From contig WTPW01000147.1 in NCBI GenBank assembly GCA_009809945.1, positions 74,394-138,393 of the forward strand: a stretch of DNA of 64,000 nucleotides. Direction: 5' to 3'. This document shows positions 43,290 to 54,539 of the stretch, in pieces (the first letter of the stretch is position 1; the number at the start of each line of letters is the position of its first letter). The translations under genes were made by a program, and so were the position numbers. This stretch comes from Gigaspora margarita. Its lineage: Eukaryota > Glomeromycota > Glomeromycetes > Diversisporales > Gigasporaceae. A model generated the notes under the pieces. The model did not search any database, was not told the DNA's origin, and was given only the letters and a program-made list of their open reading frames with translations.

Positions 43290-45195
43290 TAGGTCCGGTT
43301 CGGGTCCGGCTAGGATCGGAACAGGTCCGGTTTGGGTCCGGTCCAGGATCGGACCAGACTCAGACTCTAAATTTTATGCAGACTGGTCTGAGTCTGAATA
43401 TACTTATATGTATTTTTTTGGTGCTGACAAGTTTACTTGGTGCATGAAGTTAGAATTAATTAGTAAAATTTTATGAATCATAAGATTTTATAGAATTTTA
43501 TTAATAAAATTTTATAAAATCTTAAAATACACAAAATTTTATTAATTAATTCTAGCTTTATGCACTAAGTAAACATATACAGCACCTAAAAATGTATCAG
43601 ATCAGCAGAGTTATTTTTATTTTACTTAAAATTGGGAGAATAGATGCATAATTTTGGATTTTTTATCAAAAAAGCAAAATTTAAGCATCTTTTCTCCAAA
43701 TTTCAAGTAAAATAAAAACAATTCTGCCAATTTAATGTATTTTTAGGTTCTAAATAAGTTTATTTAGTGCATGGAGTTAGAATTAATTAGTAAAATTTTG
43801 TGAATCATAAAATTTTATAGAATTTTATTAATAAACTTCTATAAAATCTTATGATACACAAACTTTTACTGATTAATTCTAACTTAATGCACTAAGTAAA
43901 CTTGTACAACACCTAAAAATACAACAAATTGGCAGAGTTATTTTTATTTTACTTGAATTTTGGAGAATAGATGCATAATTTTGGATTTGTGATCAAATTT
44001 AAGCATCTTTTCTCCAAATTGTCAAGTAAAATAAAAACAATTCTGCTGATTTAATGTATTTTTAGGTTCTAAATAAATTTACTTAGTACATGGAGTTTGA
44101 ATAAATTAGTAAAATTTTGTGAATCATAAAATTTTATAGAATTTTATTAATAAAATCTTATAATTCACAAACTTTTACTGATTAATTCTAACTTAATACA
44201 CTAAGTAAACTTGTACAGCACCTAAAAATATATCAAATCAGCAGAGTTATTTTTATTTACTTGAAATTTGGAGAATAGATGTATAATTTTGGATTTTTGA
44301 TTAAAAAAGTCAAATTTAAGCATCTTTTCTCCAAATTTCAAGTAAAATAAAAACAATTCTGCTGATTTAATGTATTTTTAGGTTCTAAATAAGTTTATTT
44401 AGTGCATGCAGTTAGAATAAATTAGTAAAATTTTGTGAATCATAAAATTTTATAGAATTTTATTAATAAAATTCTATAAAATCTTATGATTCCCAAACTT
44501 TTACTAATTAATTCTAGATTAATTCTAACTTAATTCACTAACTAAACTTGTACAGCACCTAAAAATACATCAAATCAGCAGAGTTATTTTTCTTTTATTT
44601 GAAATTTGGAGAATAGGTGCTTAAATTTGAATTTTTGATCAAAAAAGTCAAATTTAAGCATCTTTTCTCCAAATTTCAAGTAAAATAAAAACAATTCTGC
44701 CTTTGAATATATTATTAGATTCTAAATAAGTTTACTTAGTGCATGCAGTTAGAATAAATTAGTAAAATTTTGTGAATCATAAAATTTTATAGAATATTAA
44801 TAAAATTCTTTAAAATGTTATGATTCACAAACTTTTACTGATTAATTCTAACTTAATTCACTAGGTAAACTTGTTCAGAGCCAAAAAATATATTAAATCA
44901 GCAGTATTGTTTTATTTTACTTGAAATTTGGAGAAAAGATGCTAAATTTGACTTTTTTGATCAAAAATCCAAAATTGTGCATCTATTCTCCAAATTTTAA
45001 GGAAAATAAAAATAAATCTAACAAATTGATGTATTTTTAAGTGCTAAACATGTTTACTTAGTGCATAAAGTTAGAAGTAATTAATAAAAATTTGTGTATT
45101 ATAAGATTTTATAAAATTTTATTAATAAAATTCTATAAAATCTTATGATTCATAAAATTTTACTAATTAATTCTAACTAACTTATATAATGTTCC
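43290..45195. mobile_element. Hairpin-array element, copy 2 (left head and six units)
   Basis: The left head (43290-43395) is made of GGTCCGGTTCGGGTCCGG-type palindromic words and ends GACTCTAAATTTTATGCAGA and GTCTGAGTCTGAATATA. Then come about six units of roughly 310-325 bp. Each has hairpin A (GGTGCTGAACAAGTTTACTT ... AAGTAAACTTGTACAGCACC, centre at TTTTATTAATAAAATT) and hairpin B (AATCAGCAGAGTTATTTTTA ... TTGATCAAAAA ... AACAATTCTGCTGATT). A monomer and its reverse complement thus alternate along the array. The right head is missing; the array ends near 45190. Non-coding. Confidence 0.8.
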
Positions 45196-45259
45196 TAGGT
45201 TTAGCATGACTGCATTACATAGCTACTTTAATTTTGGTGATCTTTCTGTATGGGTTCAT

Positions 45260-45735
45260 TTTAGTAATATGAAAAGTAAAATTTGAATCTAAGTTTATAT
45301 ATATATATGTTGTTTAACTCACCCCATAATTTGCTCAACTGAAAGGGGGTTATGTTAAACATAGATTTAAATTGAAGTGGTCTAATGTTTATACTAACAT
45401 TAGTATGAACATTAATACTAATGTTCATACTATCATTCATACTAACATTTGCAATAACATTTGTACTAACATCAATACAAACATTTGTACTAATGTTCAA
45501 ACTAACGTTTGTACTAAAAAGTTGAAATTTTTTGCAAGTAAACCAATTATTTTAAAGATTTTTTATTTTACTATTTTTAAAAAACTCTTTAATTATATAT
45601 GATTTTTTTATTATATACAATAATATCAAAACTCATACAAAAATTTATACAAATGTTTGTACTAATATTCATATGAATGTTCATACTAATGTTCATATGA
45701 ATATTAATACTAATGTTAATGCATTAGACTAAACA
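45260..45735. repeat. 12-bp minisatellite (ACTAACATTTGT)
   Basis: Units such as ACTAACATTTGT, ACTAATGTTCAT and ACTAACATCAAT run from 45385 to 45515 and again from 45650 to 45725. Reading frames on both strands give Asn/Thr/Val/Ser repeats (STNV and the like), which are by-products. Confidence 0.75.
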
Positions 45736-45749
45736 GACAATAAAAGATG

Positions 45750-46200
45750 TATTAAAATGACATTGAAAGAAATTCTGAAAAAATATTGAAACAAGCACTA
45801 AAAAGACAACAAAAAAAAAACACTAAAAGTACAATAAAAAAAGCACTGAAAGAATGATAAAAAAATATTAAAAGAATGACAAAAGAAGTACTGAAAAACA
45901 ATGAGAGAAACACTAAAAAATGACAAAAAAGGCACTAAAGGATAATGAAACAATAATAAAATGATGAAAAAAGCACCAGAAGAATGATAAAAAAACAACA
46001 AAAGTGTGATGAAAAAGTACTGAATAACAATAAGAAAAGCACTAAAAAATTAACTAAAAAGTTACTAAAGAACAATGAAACAAGTATCAACAGAATGTAT
46101 AAAAAGCATCAAAAAAATATAAGCCTATAAAAAAATGATATTGAAAGAATAAGGTAAAAAGCATTGAAAGAATGATATAAAAAAGAAATTAAAAAATTTA
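45750..46200. repeat. Degenerate A-rich repeat (GCACTAAAAG/AATGATAAAAAA)
   Basis: A unit of roughly 25-35 bases with AAAAAGCACTGAAAGAATGA recurs about 14 times. It resembles the complement of the GTGTTTTTATAGCATTTG minisatellite at 58.3 kb only in style. No gene. Confidence 0.6.
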
Positions 46201-46635
46201 GTTGATAAGGTTTAAAAATTGGTAGCACATAGGATTTTTTGAAGGGAGGAAAACACAAAACACATGAGAGAAAAAAAAATTTGTAGAAAAGCTGCCACTA
46301 ATAGGAATGGACTTGTTCAATATTTTGGTGTACTATATTTTTTTTCTATTTTAGAAGGTACTAGTTTGTACATGTGCTTTGCCATATATATAGAGTAAAA
46401 TTACTAAATATTTTATAATAGTAATATTATCAAAAAATATTATAAGAAACCTAATTTGTGTATTTTAAAAACATTTTTTGCAAGATTTTGCATATTTGCA
46501 TTATTTTAGTTTCTGAATATATATATACTCTAACTAATATCTAGCGTTCTTTTAATAAAATATTTACAGAAACTGGTATTGTATAAGTTATTATCAAAAT
46601 TTGTATTTGGATATAGGTATATTCTAGGAATGGAC

Positions 46636-46994
46636 AAAAAATAAGTTAGCTATATACCAAAGTTAAAATTTTTTGTTTTGTAATATTAACCCTTTTTTTA
46701 TTAAGGTAACCTGCTTTGGCTTTTAAATAAATTTGTTCAGCATGTAATTTTACTCATATTAAGCAGTTTCTTGAACCTTTTACTAAGTAAAAAATAGATT
46801 AATGGTAGAAAAATAAATTTTTTCTTAAGAAAAAATTTTTTCTAACTTTAACCCTATTTTTCATATAATAAAAGGTTTAAGAAGATGTGTTTCATACATG
46901 CTGAACAAGTTTACTTAAAAGCCCAAAGCAGTTTTCTTGATAAAAAAAGGGTTTATATTACAAAACAGAAAATTTTAACATTGGTATATAACTA
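46636..46994. mobile_element. Long hairpin MITE
   Basis: TATACCAAAGTTAAAATTTT at the left pairs with AAAATTTTAACATTGGTATA at the right, and TGCTTTGGCTTTTAAATAAA with TACTTAAAAGCCCAAAGCA. The centre is near 46820 at TTTTTTCTTAAGAAAAAA. Nearly the whole 359 bp folds back. Confidence 0.75.
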
Positions 46995-46999
46995 TAATT

Positions 47000-47950
47000 T
47001 TTATTACAAAATTTGATGGGATACTACAAGTGCTTCTGCTTTTTCTTCTATTAATCAAATGTTGCTAAGTTTGTGTGCATTTGAATTATTATAATTTTTA
47101 CTATAGTTATTGTAAAATTTTTTGCAAATCTTTCTTGCTATTCTAGTCTGTAGTTAAGGTTAGTTAGATTATAAGCTTAAATTTGAGTTATTTCATATTG
47201 AAGTTATTCTTTTTTTTGTAAAAAATTCTGTTGCAAAGCCAACTTGCTATTTTGATATATGATTAAAGTTGAGTTAGTTTGCATCAAAAATATTATATTT
47301 AAAAATTATTGAGATTTCTACAATGAGATATGGTAAAAATTCTGTATAAAAACTTACTATATTGGCTACCACAAATTGGTAAAGAATAGTTTGTATTAAA
47401 ATTGTCTTTTATATTCTATATGGTTGAGTTAATTTGTATTTGAAACATATTATGAATTACTATAAAACTATTCTGGTAATAAGAATTAGTTTGAACTGGG
47501 GATTATTGTGAATTATTATAAAAATTCTGTTATAAACATATTTAATATAGTTAAGGTTGAGTTTGCTTTAATCTGTAACATGAATTACTATAAGGATTGT
47601 TAGTTGTATTGAGTTACTATAAAAAAATTCTGTAAACCTCTTACTTTTCTGATAATACATAGCATGTATCTTGCTAACTTATGTTATTAAGGTTATCTAT
47701 ATCTTAGTTAATCTAAAATTCACAAAATATGCATAAAAACAAAAATTAATTTTAAAAAATCATAGATAACAACTAAGAATGTGAATAAAAATATACAAAT
47801 TATTTCTGATCTTTGATTCTCTATTTCATATTAGAAAAATAAAAACATTAATAATTTGCAGTGATCTTCAAATTTATTAAATAAGTGCAGAATTTTGTTT
47901 AAAAAATTGCAAAGGTCTTCAGAATTTATATTTTTGTAAAAATATTTAAA
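47000..47950. other. AT-rich DNA with decayed tandem structure, no gene
   Basis: Blocks such as AATTATTATAAAAATTCTGT and TTAAGGTTGAGTT recur at irregular intervals of roughly 100-130 bases. 47865-47935 repeats a stretch found at 29585-29660. Confidence 0.4.
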
Positions 47951-47958
47951 AAGTATAA

Positions 47959-48123
47959 GGGGCATGCCATTTATCACATGATATTTTTACTTAATAGCCA
48001 CCCCTATCCATGTATGGTGTGATCACTTTATTTAATTTTGATTTGTTAATATAATATATAGACATGATCACTATCACTGACCATGTATCCATAGTAAAAA
48101 TTATATGATAAATGGCATGCCCC
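47959..48123. mobile_element. PIF/Harbinger-like MITE, copy 1 (TAA duplication)
   Basis: TAA (47956-47958 and 48124-48126) flanks GGGGCATGCCATTTATCACA then TGATA and its inverse. A GGGG... end plus a 3-bp TWA duplication fits Tourist/PIF-Harbinger MITEs. The whole 165 bp is shared with copy 2 at 59025. Confidence 0.85.
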
Positions 48124-48214
48124 TAATATTCACAGATTATAATAGTATTGGAAAAATAAAAGTACTAAAAATCTTAAAAATCTGCAATAATCTCAAAAAT
48201 TATTAAATTGGAAA

Positions 48215-48835
48215 TATAAATTTGTCACACTTGTGACATGTCATGCCCCTGTGATTCAACTAATCAAATTGCTCGATTTTATAGGCAAAAAAATTTTTTT
48301 AAAAATTTAAGTTTTTACTTAATAAAGTATAATATATATATATAATAGCACATTATATAATGTAAAATTTTATTTTGAACAATTTGTTCTAAGTTATGAT
48401 GATAGATTGTCTAATAAAAAAACATTTTATAAAAAAAATAAAAATTTCAAAAGTTAGCATATATAAAACTTTTTTTTACTAAAACAATCTATCTTTTTAA
48501 CTTAAAAAAAGTTGTTTAGCGTAAAATTTTACATATAATACTTAAATATAAATATAGATTAAATTAGTAAAAAAAGGTTTATATGTGCTAACGTTGAAAA
48601 TTTTGTTTTTCTTAATAAGATAATCTATCTTTGTAACTTAGAAAAAGTTGTTCAGAATAAAATTTTATACTATATCTAATATGTCTTGTTATCGCTTATT
48701 TATTTTATATTTTACTAGTAAAATTTTTAGTTTCTCTAAAAAAAATTTTTGTTTACAAAATCGAGCAATTTGATTGGTCAAATCATGGAGTGCGACATGT
48801 CGCAGATGCAACAAATTTCTATTCCCTATTAAATA
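48215..48835. mobile_element. Foldback element with GACATGT ends
   Basis: AAATTTGTCACACTTGTGAC then ATGTC, and CAAATTGCTCGATTTTATAG at the left, answer AAATCGAGCAATTTGATTGG and CGACATGTCGCAGATGCAAC then AAATTT at the right. The interior arms around TAAAATTTTA blocks also pair (centre about 48525). Non-coding. Confidence 0.7.
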
Positions 48836-48904
48836 ATCACAAAATTTAAAAAAAAACTAAAAAGTTGTAAAAAATTTAATTTTTATATAATCTGTACCTA
48901 TATA

Positions 48905-49720
48905 TTATTTATATAATTGTTCTAAAACCAGGTTTTGTACTAAGTAAATCGACTAGACTAGTTAAGTAAATGTTGTTTTCCAGTCCAATACAGTTCTAAA
49001 AAAGAAGTACTATAGGTTTCTAAAAATAAGCTACCTCCAAAAGAAGCTACCCCCAGATTTTTAAAAGAATTTTAAAGAAATCGTTAACAGTCGCTACATA
49101 TAAAAGTTATTATTTTACTAAGTAAACCTCAAAAAATATTATTAAGTAAAGTTGTTCAGGACAACGAAATACATCTATACTAAAAATTTTATAGCATTTG
49201 GACAACTTTTTATTAGTACGTTTTTCAATTTTTCTAAATATTTAACAATCCAAAAATAAGCTACACCCATGTTTTTTTGTGTAACTTTTTGGCCAAAAAG
49301 GGTGGCTTATTTTCGGACAAATACGGTAATCATTAAAAATAGCCCAGTAAATATCTTTTTATGGCCTTTTAAGGTTTTATAACAATTGTTTAAATCATGT
49401 AATTAATATAAATAAGGGCTGTGTCATTAATTACCTGATTATTTTTTATTAGAGGCCTACTCCCTCTCCCCCTCCTTAATATAAATTTGTCAAGTTCCTA
49501 TATATAATTTCAACATTTTTTTACCTCTAAAAAATCACCTGATTTTTGTCTCTCCCCTAATCATTATAAAATTTTAAGAGGTTGCAGAAAATATTTACTA
49601 GGCCATTTTTAATAATCTTACTATCTTTAGAACTATCTTGGTATAGAGAACAACATTTACTTAATCAGCCTAGTCAGTTTAATTAGTACAAAACCTGGTT
49701 CCTGAGCACTTTTTTATTTA
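48905..49720. mobile_element. Foldback element split by an AAGCTACC-type hairpin and a further insert
   Basis: Left: AAAACCAGGTTTTGTACTAA, GTAAATCGACTAGACTAGTT, ATACAGTTCTAAAAAAG. Right: CTTTAGAACTATCTTGGTAT, ATCAGCCTAGTCAGTTTAAT, AGTACAAAACCTGGTT. Between them are AAAATAAGCTACCTCC and AAAAATAAGCTACACCC, the hairpin module with GACAACTTTTTATTAGTAC, and a block starting AAGGGCTGTGTCATTAATTA (49408) that looks like another MITE. It is related to the hairpins at 62.7-63.4 kb. Confidence 0.6.
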
Positions 49721-51285
49721 TTTTTATATTTCTAGATGTAGAAAAAAAATTTTTGATGAATGTTTTTGCAAAGAAATTAGCTATAACTCCACGAGTTCTT
49801 GACCAAATAATCTAAAAATTGAGATTTTGACCATTTTTAGAAGCAAAAAGGCAATTACCTTTGACTAACATACCCAAAATAATGTAATAAATATATTTAC
49901 ACTTAGAAAAAAAATTTTGATAAACATTTTTATAAAGAAAATTGACTATAACTTTGTGAATTCTTGACTAAATAATTTAAAAATTGAGGAGATTTTAACC
50001 CTTCTTGATCCTCTTTACAAGTTTACTTAGAAGTACAAAAACAGTTTTTTATAACTAACATATCTAAAATAATGTAACAAATACGTTTTATACTTAGAAA
50101 ACAAAATTTAATGAACATTCTTACAAAAAAAATTAATTATAGCTTTGCAAATTCTTGACCAAATAATTTTAAAATTAAGATTTTAACTCTTCACAATTCT
50201 CTCTACAAGTTTATTTAGAAATACAAAGGCAGTTTTCTTTGACTAACATATCCAAAACAATATAACGAATATATTTCTGCTTAGAAAACAAATTTTAATA
50301 AACATTTTAATAAAGAAAATTGACTATAACTCTGTGAATTCTTGACCAAATAATCTAAAAATTAAGATTTTAACCCTTCTTGATCCTTTTTTCAAGTTTA
50401 ATTAGAAGTACAAATACAGTTTCCTTTGATTAACATACCCAAAATCATGTAACAAATATACTTAGAAAACAAATTTTGATCAATGGTTTCATGAAGAAAA
50501 TTGCTATAACTTTGCAAATTCTTGACCAAATAATTTAAAATTTGAGATTTTAACTTTTTTAATCCTTTTTACAAGTTTACTTAAAAGTACAAAAGCAGTT
50601 TCTTTGACTACTTACTTTAAATATTGTAACAAATATACTTATACTTAAAAAACAAATTTTGATGAATATTTTCATGAAGAAAATTGACTATACTCTGAAT
50701 TTTTGACCAAATAAACTAAAAATTGAGATTTTAACCTTTCTTGATTTTCTCTACAAGATTACTTAGAAGCATAAAGGCAGTGTACTTTGATTAGCATACC
50801 AAAAATAGTGTACCAAATATACTTATACTTAGAAAACAAATTTTAATGAACATTTTTATGAAGAAAATTAACTATAATCTGCAAATCCTTGACCAAATAA
50901 TTGAAAATTTAATATTTAAATCCTTTTTGATTTTTTTTAAAAGTTTACTTAAAAGTACAAAAGCAATTTTCTTTGACTAACATACTCTAAATGATATAAC
51001 AAATATATTTATACTTAAAAAAAAAACAAATTTTGATAAATATTTTTATGAAAAAATTAATCCTAACTCTGCAAATTCTTGACTAAATTATCTAAAATTG
51101 AGATTCTAACTCTTCTTGATCCTTTTTACATGTTTATTTCAAAGCATAAAGGCAGTTTTCTTTGACTAACATACCCAAAATCAGTATAATGAATATACTT
51201 ACACTTAGAAAACAAATTTTGATAAATGTTTTTATAAAAAAAATCAACTATAACTTTTTTTGCAATTTCTTGATCAAATAATTTA
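49700..51285. repeat. Satellite-like array, roughly 185-bp unit, about nine copies
   Basis: Landmark TTCTTGACCAAATAATTTAA or variants recurs near 49795, 49965, 50155, 50340, 50520, 50702, 50885, 51075 and 51270, with AAAGGCAGTTTTCTTTGACT and AACATACCCAAAAT between. Units are diverged, so the array is old. No gene. It runs directly into the 33-bp minisatellite. Confidence 0.85.
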
Positions 51286-51685
51286 AAGAGATTGTGCACA
51301 ATTAATTGACAACTTTGTCAAGAGTTGTGCATAACTAATTGACAACTTTGTCAAGCATTGTGCACAATTAATTGACAACTTTGTCAAGAATTGTGCATGA
51401 TTAATTGATGACTTTGCCAAGGATTGAGTATGATTAATTGACAATTTTGTTAAGGATTGTGCATGATTAATTGAAAACTTTGTCAAGGATTGTGTAAAAT
51501 TAATTGACAACTTTGTCAAAAATTGTGCATGATTAATTGACAACTATATTATATAATTAATTAACAACTTTGTTAAGGATTGTGCATGATATCAAGTATT
51601 GTGTATGATTAATTGACAACTTTGTCAAGAATTGTGTGCAATTAATTGACAATATTGTGCAGTATTAATTAACAACGTTGTCAAG
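51286..51685. repeat. 33-bp minisatellite, about eleven copies
   Basis: Unit GATTGTGCATGATTAATTGA followed by CAACTTTGTCAAG. Units follow each other without unique spacers, so this is a tandem repeat. The minus-strand frame giving INHAQSLTKLS repeats comes from the unit length being a multiple of three. Confidence 0.9.
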
Positions 51686-51689
51686 GTAA

Positions 51690-51908
51690 GTTTACTTTTT
51701 TTTTTAAAAAAAAAAAAAAATAAAAAAAATAAAAAAAAAAAAAAAAAAAAAAACAAATTAAAAAAAAATTAGTAAAAAAAAAGTTTATAAGTTTTAAAAA
51801 AAATAGATAAAAAAAAATGTGTTAAAAAATTTAAAAAAAATAAAAAAAATAAATAAAAAAATAAAAAAATGATAAAAATTAAAAAAAGTTAATAAAAAAG
51901 AAAAATTC
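51690..51908. repeat. A-rich tract
   Basis: Almost pure A with scattered T. It mirrors the T-rich tract at 54200-54535 on the other side of the hairpin-array element. Confidence 0.8.
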
Positions 51909-51936
51909 TAAGCATCTCTGGTCAGAGATATTTAGC
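51909..51936. repeat. Short palindrome CATCTCTGGTCAGAGAT
   Basis: TAAGCATCTCTGGTCAGAGA then TATTTAG. The near-identical palindrome AGGCATCTCTGACCAGAGAT then GCCTAG stands at 54151-54176. Together with the A-rich and T-rich flanks they form an outer inverted repeat around the hairpin array and the zipper exon. Confidence 0.6.
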
Positions 51937-51993
51937 TTATATATCTCTGGCCCAAAACTATATCTAATCATTTAACTTATTTAGGGTTAGGGT

Positions 51994-53810
51994 AGTGCTC
52001 CTAGGTTCAGTTCGGGTTCGGTCCAGTCCGGGTTCAGTCCGGGATCGAACGGACTCGGACTCTAAATTTTATTAATTTCAGACTTTGGACCAGACTCAGA
52101 CTCAAGTATAAGTTCAGTTCGAAGTTTGCGAACCAGTCCAGGTTCGAATATAGTTATATGTATTTTTTGGCACTGAACAAGTTTACTTAGTGCATGTTTT
52201 TTAGAATTAATTAGTAAAATTTTATGAATTATAAGATTTTATAAAATTTTATTAATAAAATTTTATAAAATCTTATAATTCACAAAATTTTATTAATTAA
52301 TTCTAACTTTATGCACTAAGTAAACTTATTCAGCACCTAAAAATGCATCAAATCAGCAGAATTAATTTTAGTTTACTTGAAATTTAGAGGATAGATGCAT
52401 AATTTTGGATATTTGATCAAAAAAGGCAAATTTAAGCATCTATTCTCCAAATTTCAAGTAAAATAAAAAACAATCGGCCGATTTAATGTGTTATTAGGTG
52501 CTGAATAAGTTTACTTAGTGCATTATGTTAGAATTAATTAGTGAAATCTTGTGAATCACAAGATTTTATAGAATTTTATTAATAGAATTTTATGAAATCT
52601 TATGATTCACAAAATTTTATTAATTAATTCTAACTTTATGCACTAAGTAAAATTCTTTAGCACCTAAAAATACATTAAATCGGCCAAATTTTTTTTATTT
52701 TACTTGAAATTTGGAGAATTGATGCTTAAATTGATTTTTTGATCAAAAATCCAAAATTTTGCATCTATTTTTTAAATTTCAAGTAAAATAAAAATAATTA
52801 TGCCGATATGATGTGTTTTTAGGTGCTGAACAAGTTTACTTAGTGCATTAAGTTAGAATTAATTAATAAGAATTTGTGAGTTATAAGTTCTTATAGAATT
52901 TTATTAATAAAATTTTATAAAACCTTATAACTCACAAATTCTTATTAATTAATTCTAACTTAATGCACTAAGTAAACTTATTCAACACCTAAAAATACAT
53001 CAAATCGGCATAATTATTTTTATTTTACTTGAAATTTAAAAAATAGATGCAAAATTTTTGTTTTTTGATCAAAAAATCAAATTTAAGCATCAATTCTCCA
53101 AATTTCATGTAAAATAAAAAAAATTCAGCCGNTTTAATGTATTTGTAGGTGCTGAACAATTTTACTTAGTGCATAAAGTTAGAATTAATTAATAAAATTT
53201 TGTGAATCATAAGATTTCATAGAATTCTATTAATAAAATTCTATAAAATCTTGTGATTCACAAGATTTCACTAATTAATTCTAACGTAATGCGCTAAGTA
53301 AACTTATTCAACACCTAAAAATACATTAAATTGGTCGATTGTTTTTTTATTTTACTTGAAATTTGGAGAGTAGATGCTTAAATTTGACTTTTTTGATCAA
53401 AAATCCAAAATTATGCATCTATTCTCTAAATTTCTAGTAAATTAAAATTAATTCTGCCGATTTGATGCATTTTTAGGTGCTGAATAAGTTTACTTTGTGC
53501 ATAAAGTTAGAATTAATTAATAAAATTTTGTGAATTATAAGATTTTATAAAATTTTATTAATAAAATTTTATAATTCATAAAATTTTACTAATTAATTCT
53601 AAAAACATGCACTAAGTAAACTTGTTCAGCACCAAAAAATACATATAACTATATTCGAACCNNGACNNGTTCGCNAACNTNGAACCNGACNCGGACNNAA
53701 CTCGGACTTGACTAAAAAGTCTGAATATAAAAGTCCGAGTCTGGTCTGAAAATCGAACCAGACTCAGACTTGACTAAAGTCCAGTTCGAGTCCAGTTCGT
53801 AGGAGCACTA
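51994..53810. mobile_element. Hairpin-array element, copy 3 (both heads, five units)
   Basis: The ends TAGTGCTCCTA and TAGGAGCACTA are inverted. The left head (51994-52160) holds TTCGGGTTCGGTCC, GGACTCGGACTCTAAATTTT and GAAGTTTGCGAACCAGTCCA. The right head (53650-53810) answers in reverse, with some N bases. Between them are about five units of about 325 bp with hairpin A (GTGCTGAACAAGTTTACTTA ... AGTAAACTTATTCAGCACC) and hairpin B (ATCGGCAGAATTATTTTTAT ... TAATTCTGCCGAT). There is no coding capacity. It sits in a TTAGGG-like context (TTTAGGGTTAGGG | AGGTTAGGGTCA). Confidence 0.85.
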
Positions 53811-54049
53811 GGTTAGGGTCATATAAGGTTAGGGCAAGAGCAAGTTATAAAAGCAAAATCACCTTTTTGACACTTTTAATTAGTACTTGCAATAGGTTTA
53901 GATAACCGTTTTTGATTTTTTTCACATTTTTTATTTTTTTGCACTTTTTGTTATTGTTTTTGTTTTGTCAGACTGATCCATGATGATTGTCTTTCATGCT
54001 ACACAAAACAACTATTATGTGATTATTTTGCATTTTAATTGGCTTTTAG
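53811..54049 (+). other. Spacer, possibly intronic
   Basis: It begins with TTAGGG-like words and is T-rich in the middle. It ends TTTAATTGGCTTTTAG, a good 3' splice site directly before the zipper frame. No upstream exon could be identified; the array insertion may have removed it. Confidence 0.35.
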
Positions 54050-54199
54050 GTCCGTAACAGTCAGTTAAATCAACAAGTATCTCAACTACAGAGTAATAAA
54101 GCAGAATTAGAAAAAGAAAATCAAAAGTTACAGGCTGAAATATTATTGTTAGGCATCTCTGACCAGAGATGCCTAGAAATACTTATAAAAAAATATTAA
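54050..54199 (+). pseudogene. Orphan exon encoding a leucine zipper
   Basis: After the TTTTAG acceptor a 49-codon frame runs to TAA at 54197. It contains SQLNQQVSQLQSNKAELEKE followed by NQKLQAEILLL, with Leu at five exact heptad steps, and Val, Lys, Asn and Ile in the alternate core (a) positions. Asn in an a position is typical of bZIP dimerisation zippers. The basic region expected before it is absent and the exon has no start codon. The frame continues into the palindrome at 54151 (GISDQRC...), so the original 3' end has been replaced. It may be a captured or stranded last exon of a bZIP or other coiled-coil gene; expression is doubtful. Confidence 0.45.
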
Positions 54200-54535
54200 T
54201 TGGTTTTTTTAATTTTTTTTTAATTTTTTTAAACTTTTAAACTTTTTTTTAAAATTTTATTTAATATTTTTTTTAATTTGTTTTTTTGATTTTTTTAATT
54301 TTTTTTAATTTATTTTTTAAATAGTTCTTTGTTTTAATTTTAATTTATTTTTTTTTTTATTTATTTTAATTTTTTTAATTTGTATTTTTTTTATTTTTTT
54401 ATTTGTTTTTTTTTTAATATTAATTATTTTTTATTTATTTTAATTTTTTTAACTTATTTTTTATTTAATTTGTTTTTTTTTATTTTCTTAATTTTTTTTA
54501 TTTTTTTAAATAAGTCTTTTTTTAGAAAACAAATA
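54200..54535. repeat. T-rich tract
   Basis: TTTTTTAATT low-complexity, complement of the A-rich tract at 51690. No gene. Confidence 0.8.
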
Positions 54536-54539
54536 ATGG

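Noticed and set aside
45261-45602. Asn/Thr/Val/Ile repeat proteins on both strands
   Set aside because: Product of a 12-bp minisatellite, open in several frames at once.
51286-51685. Possible CRISPR-like array (33-bp repeat, regular spacing)
   Set aside because: Repeats touch each other with no unique spacers, they are diverged, and the DNA is eukaryotic; it is a minisatellite.
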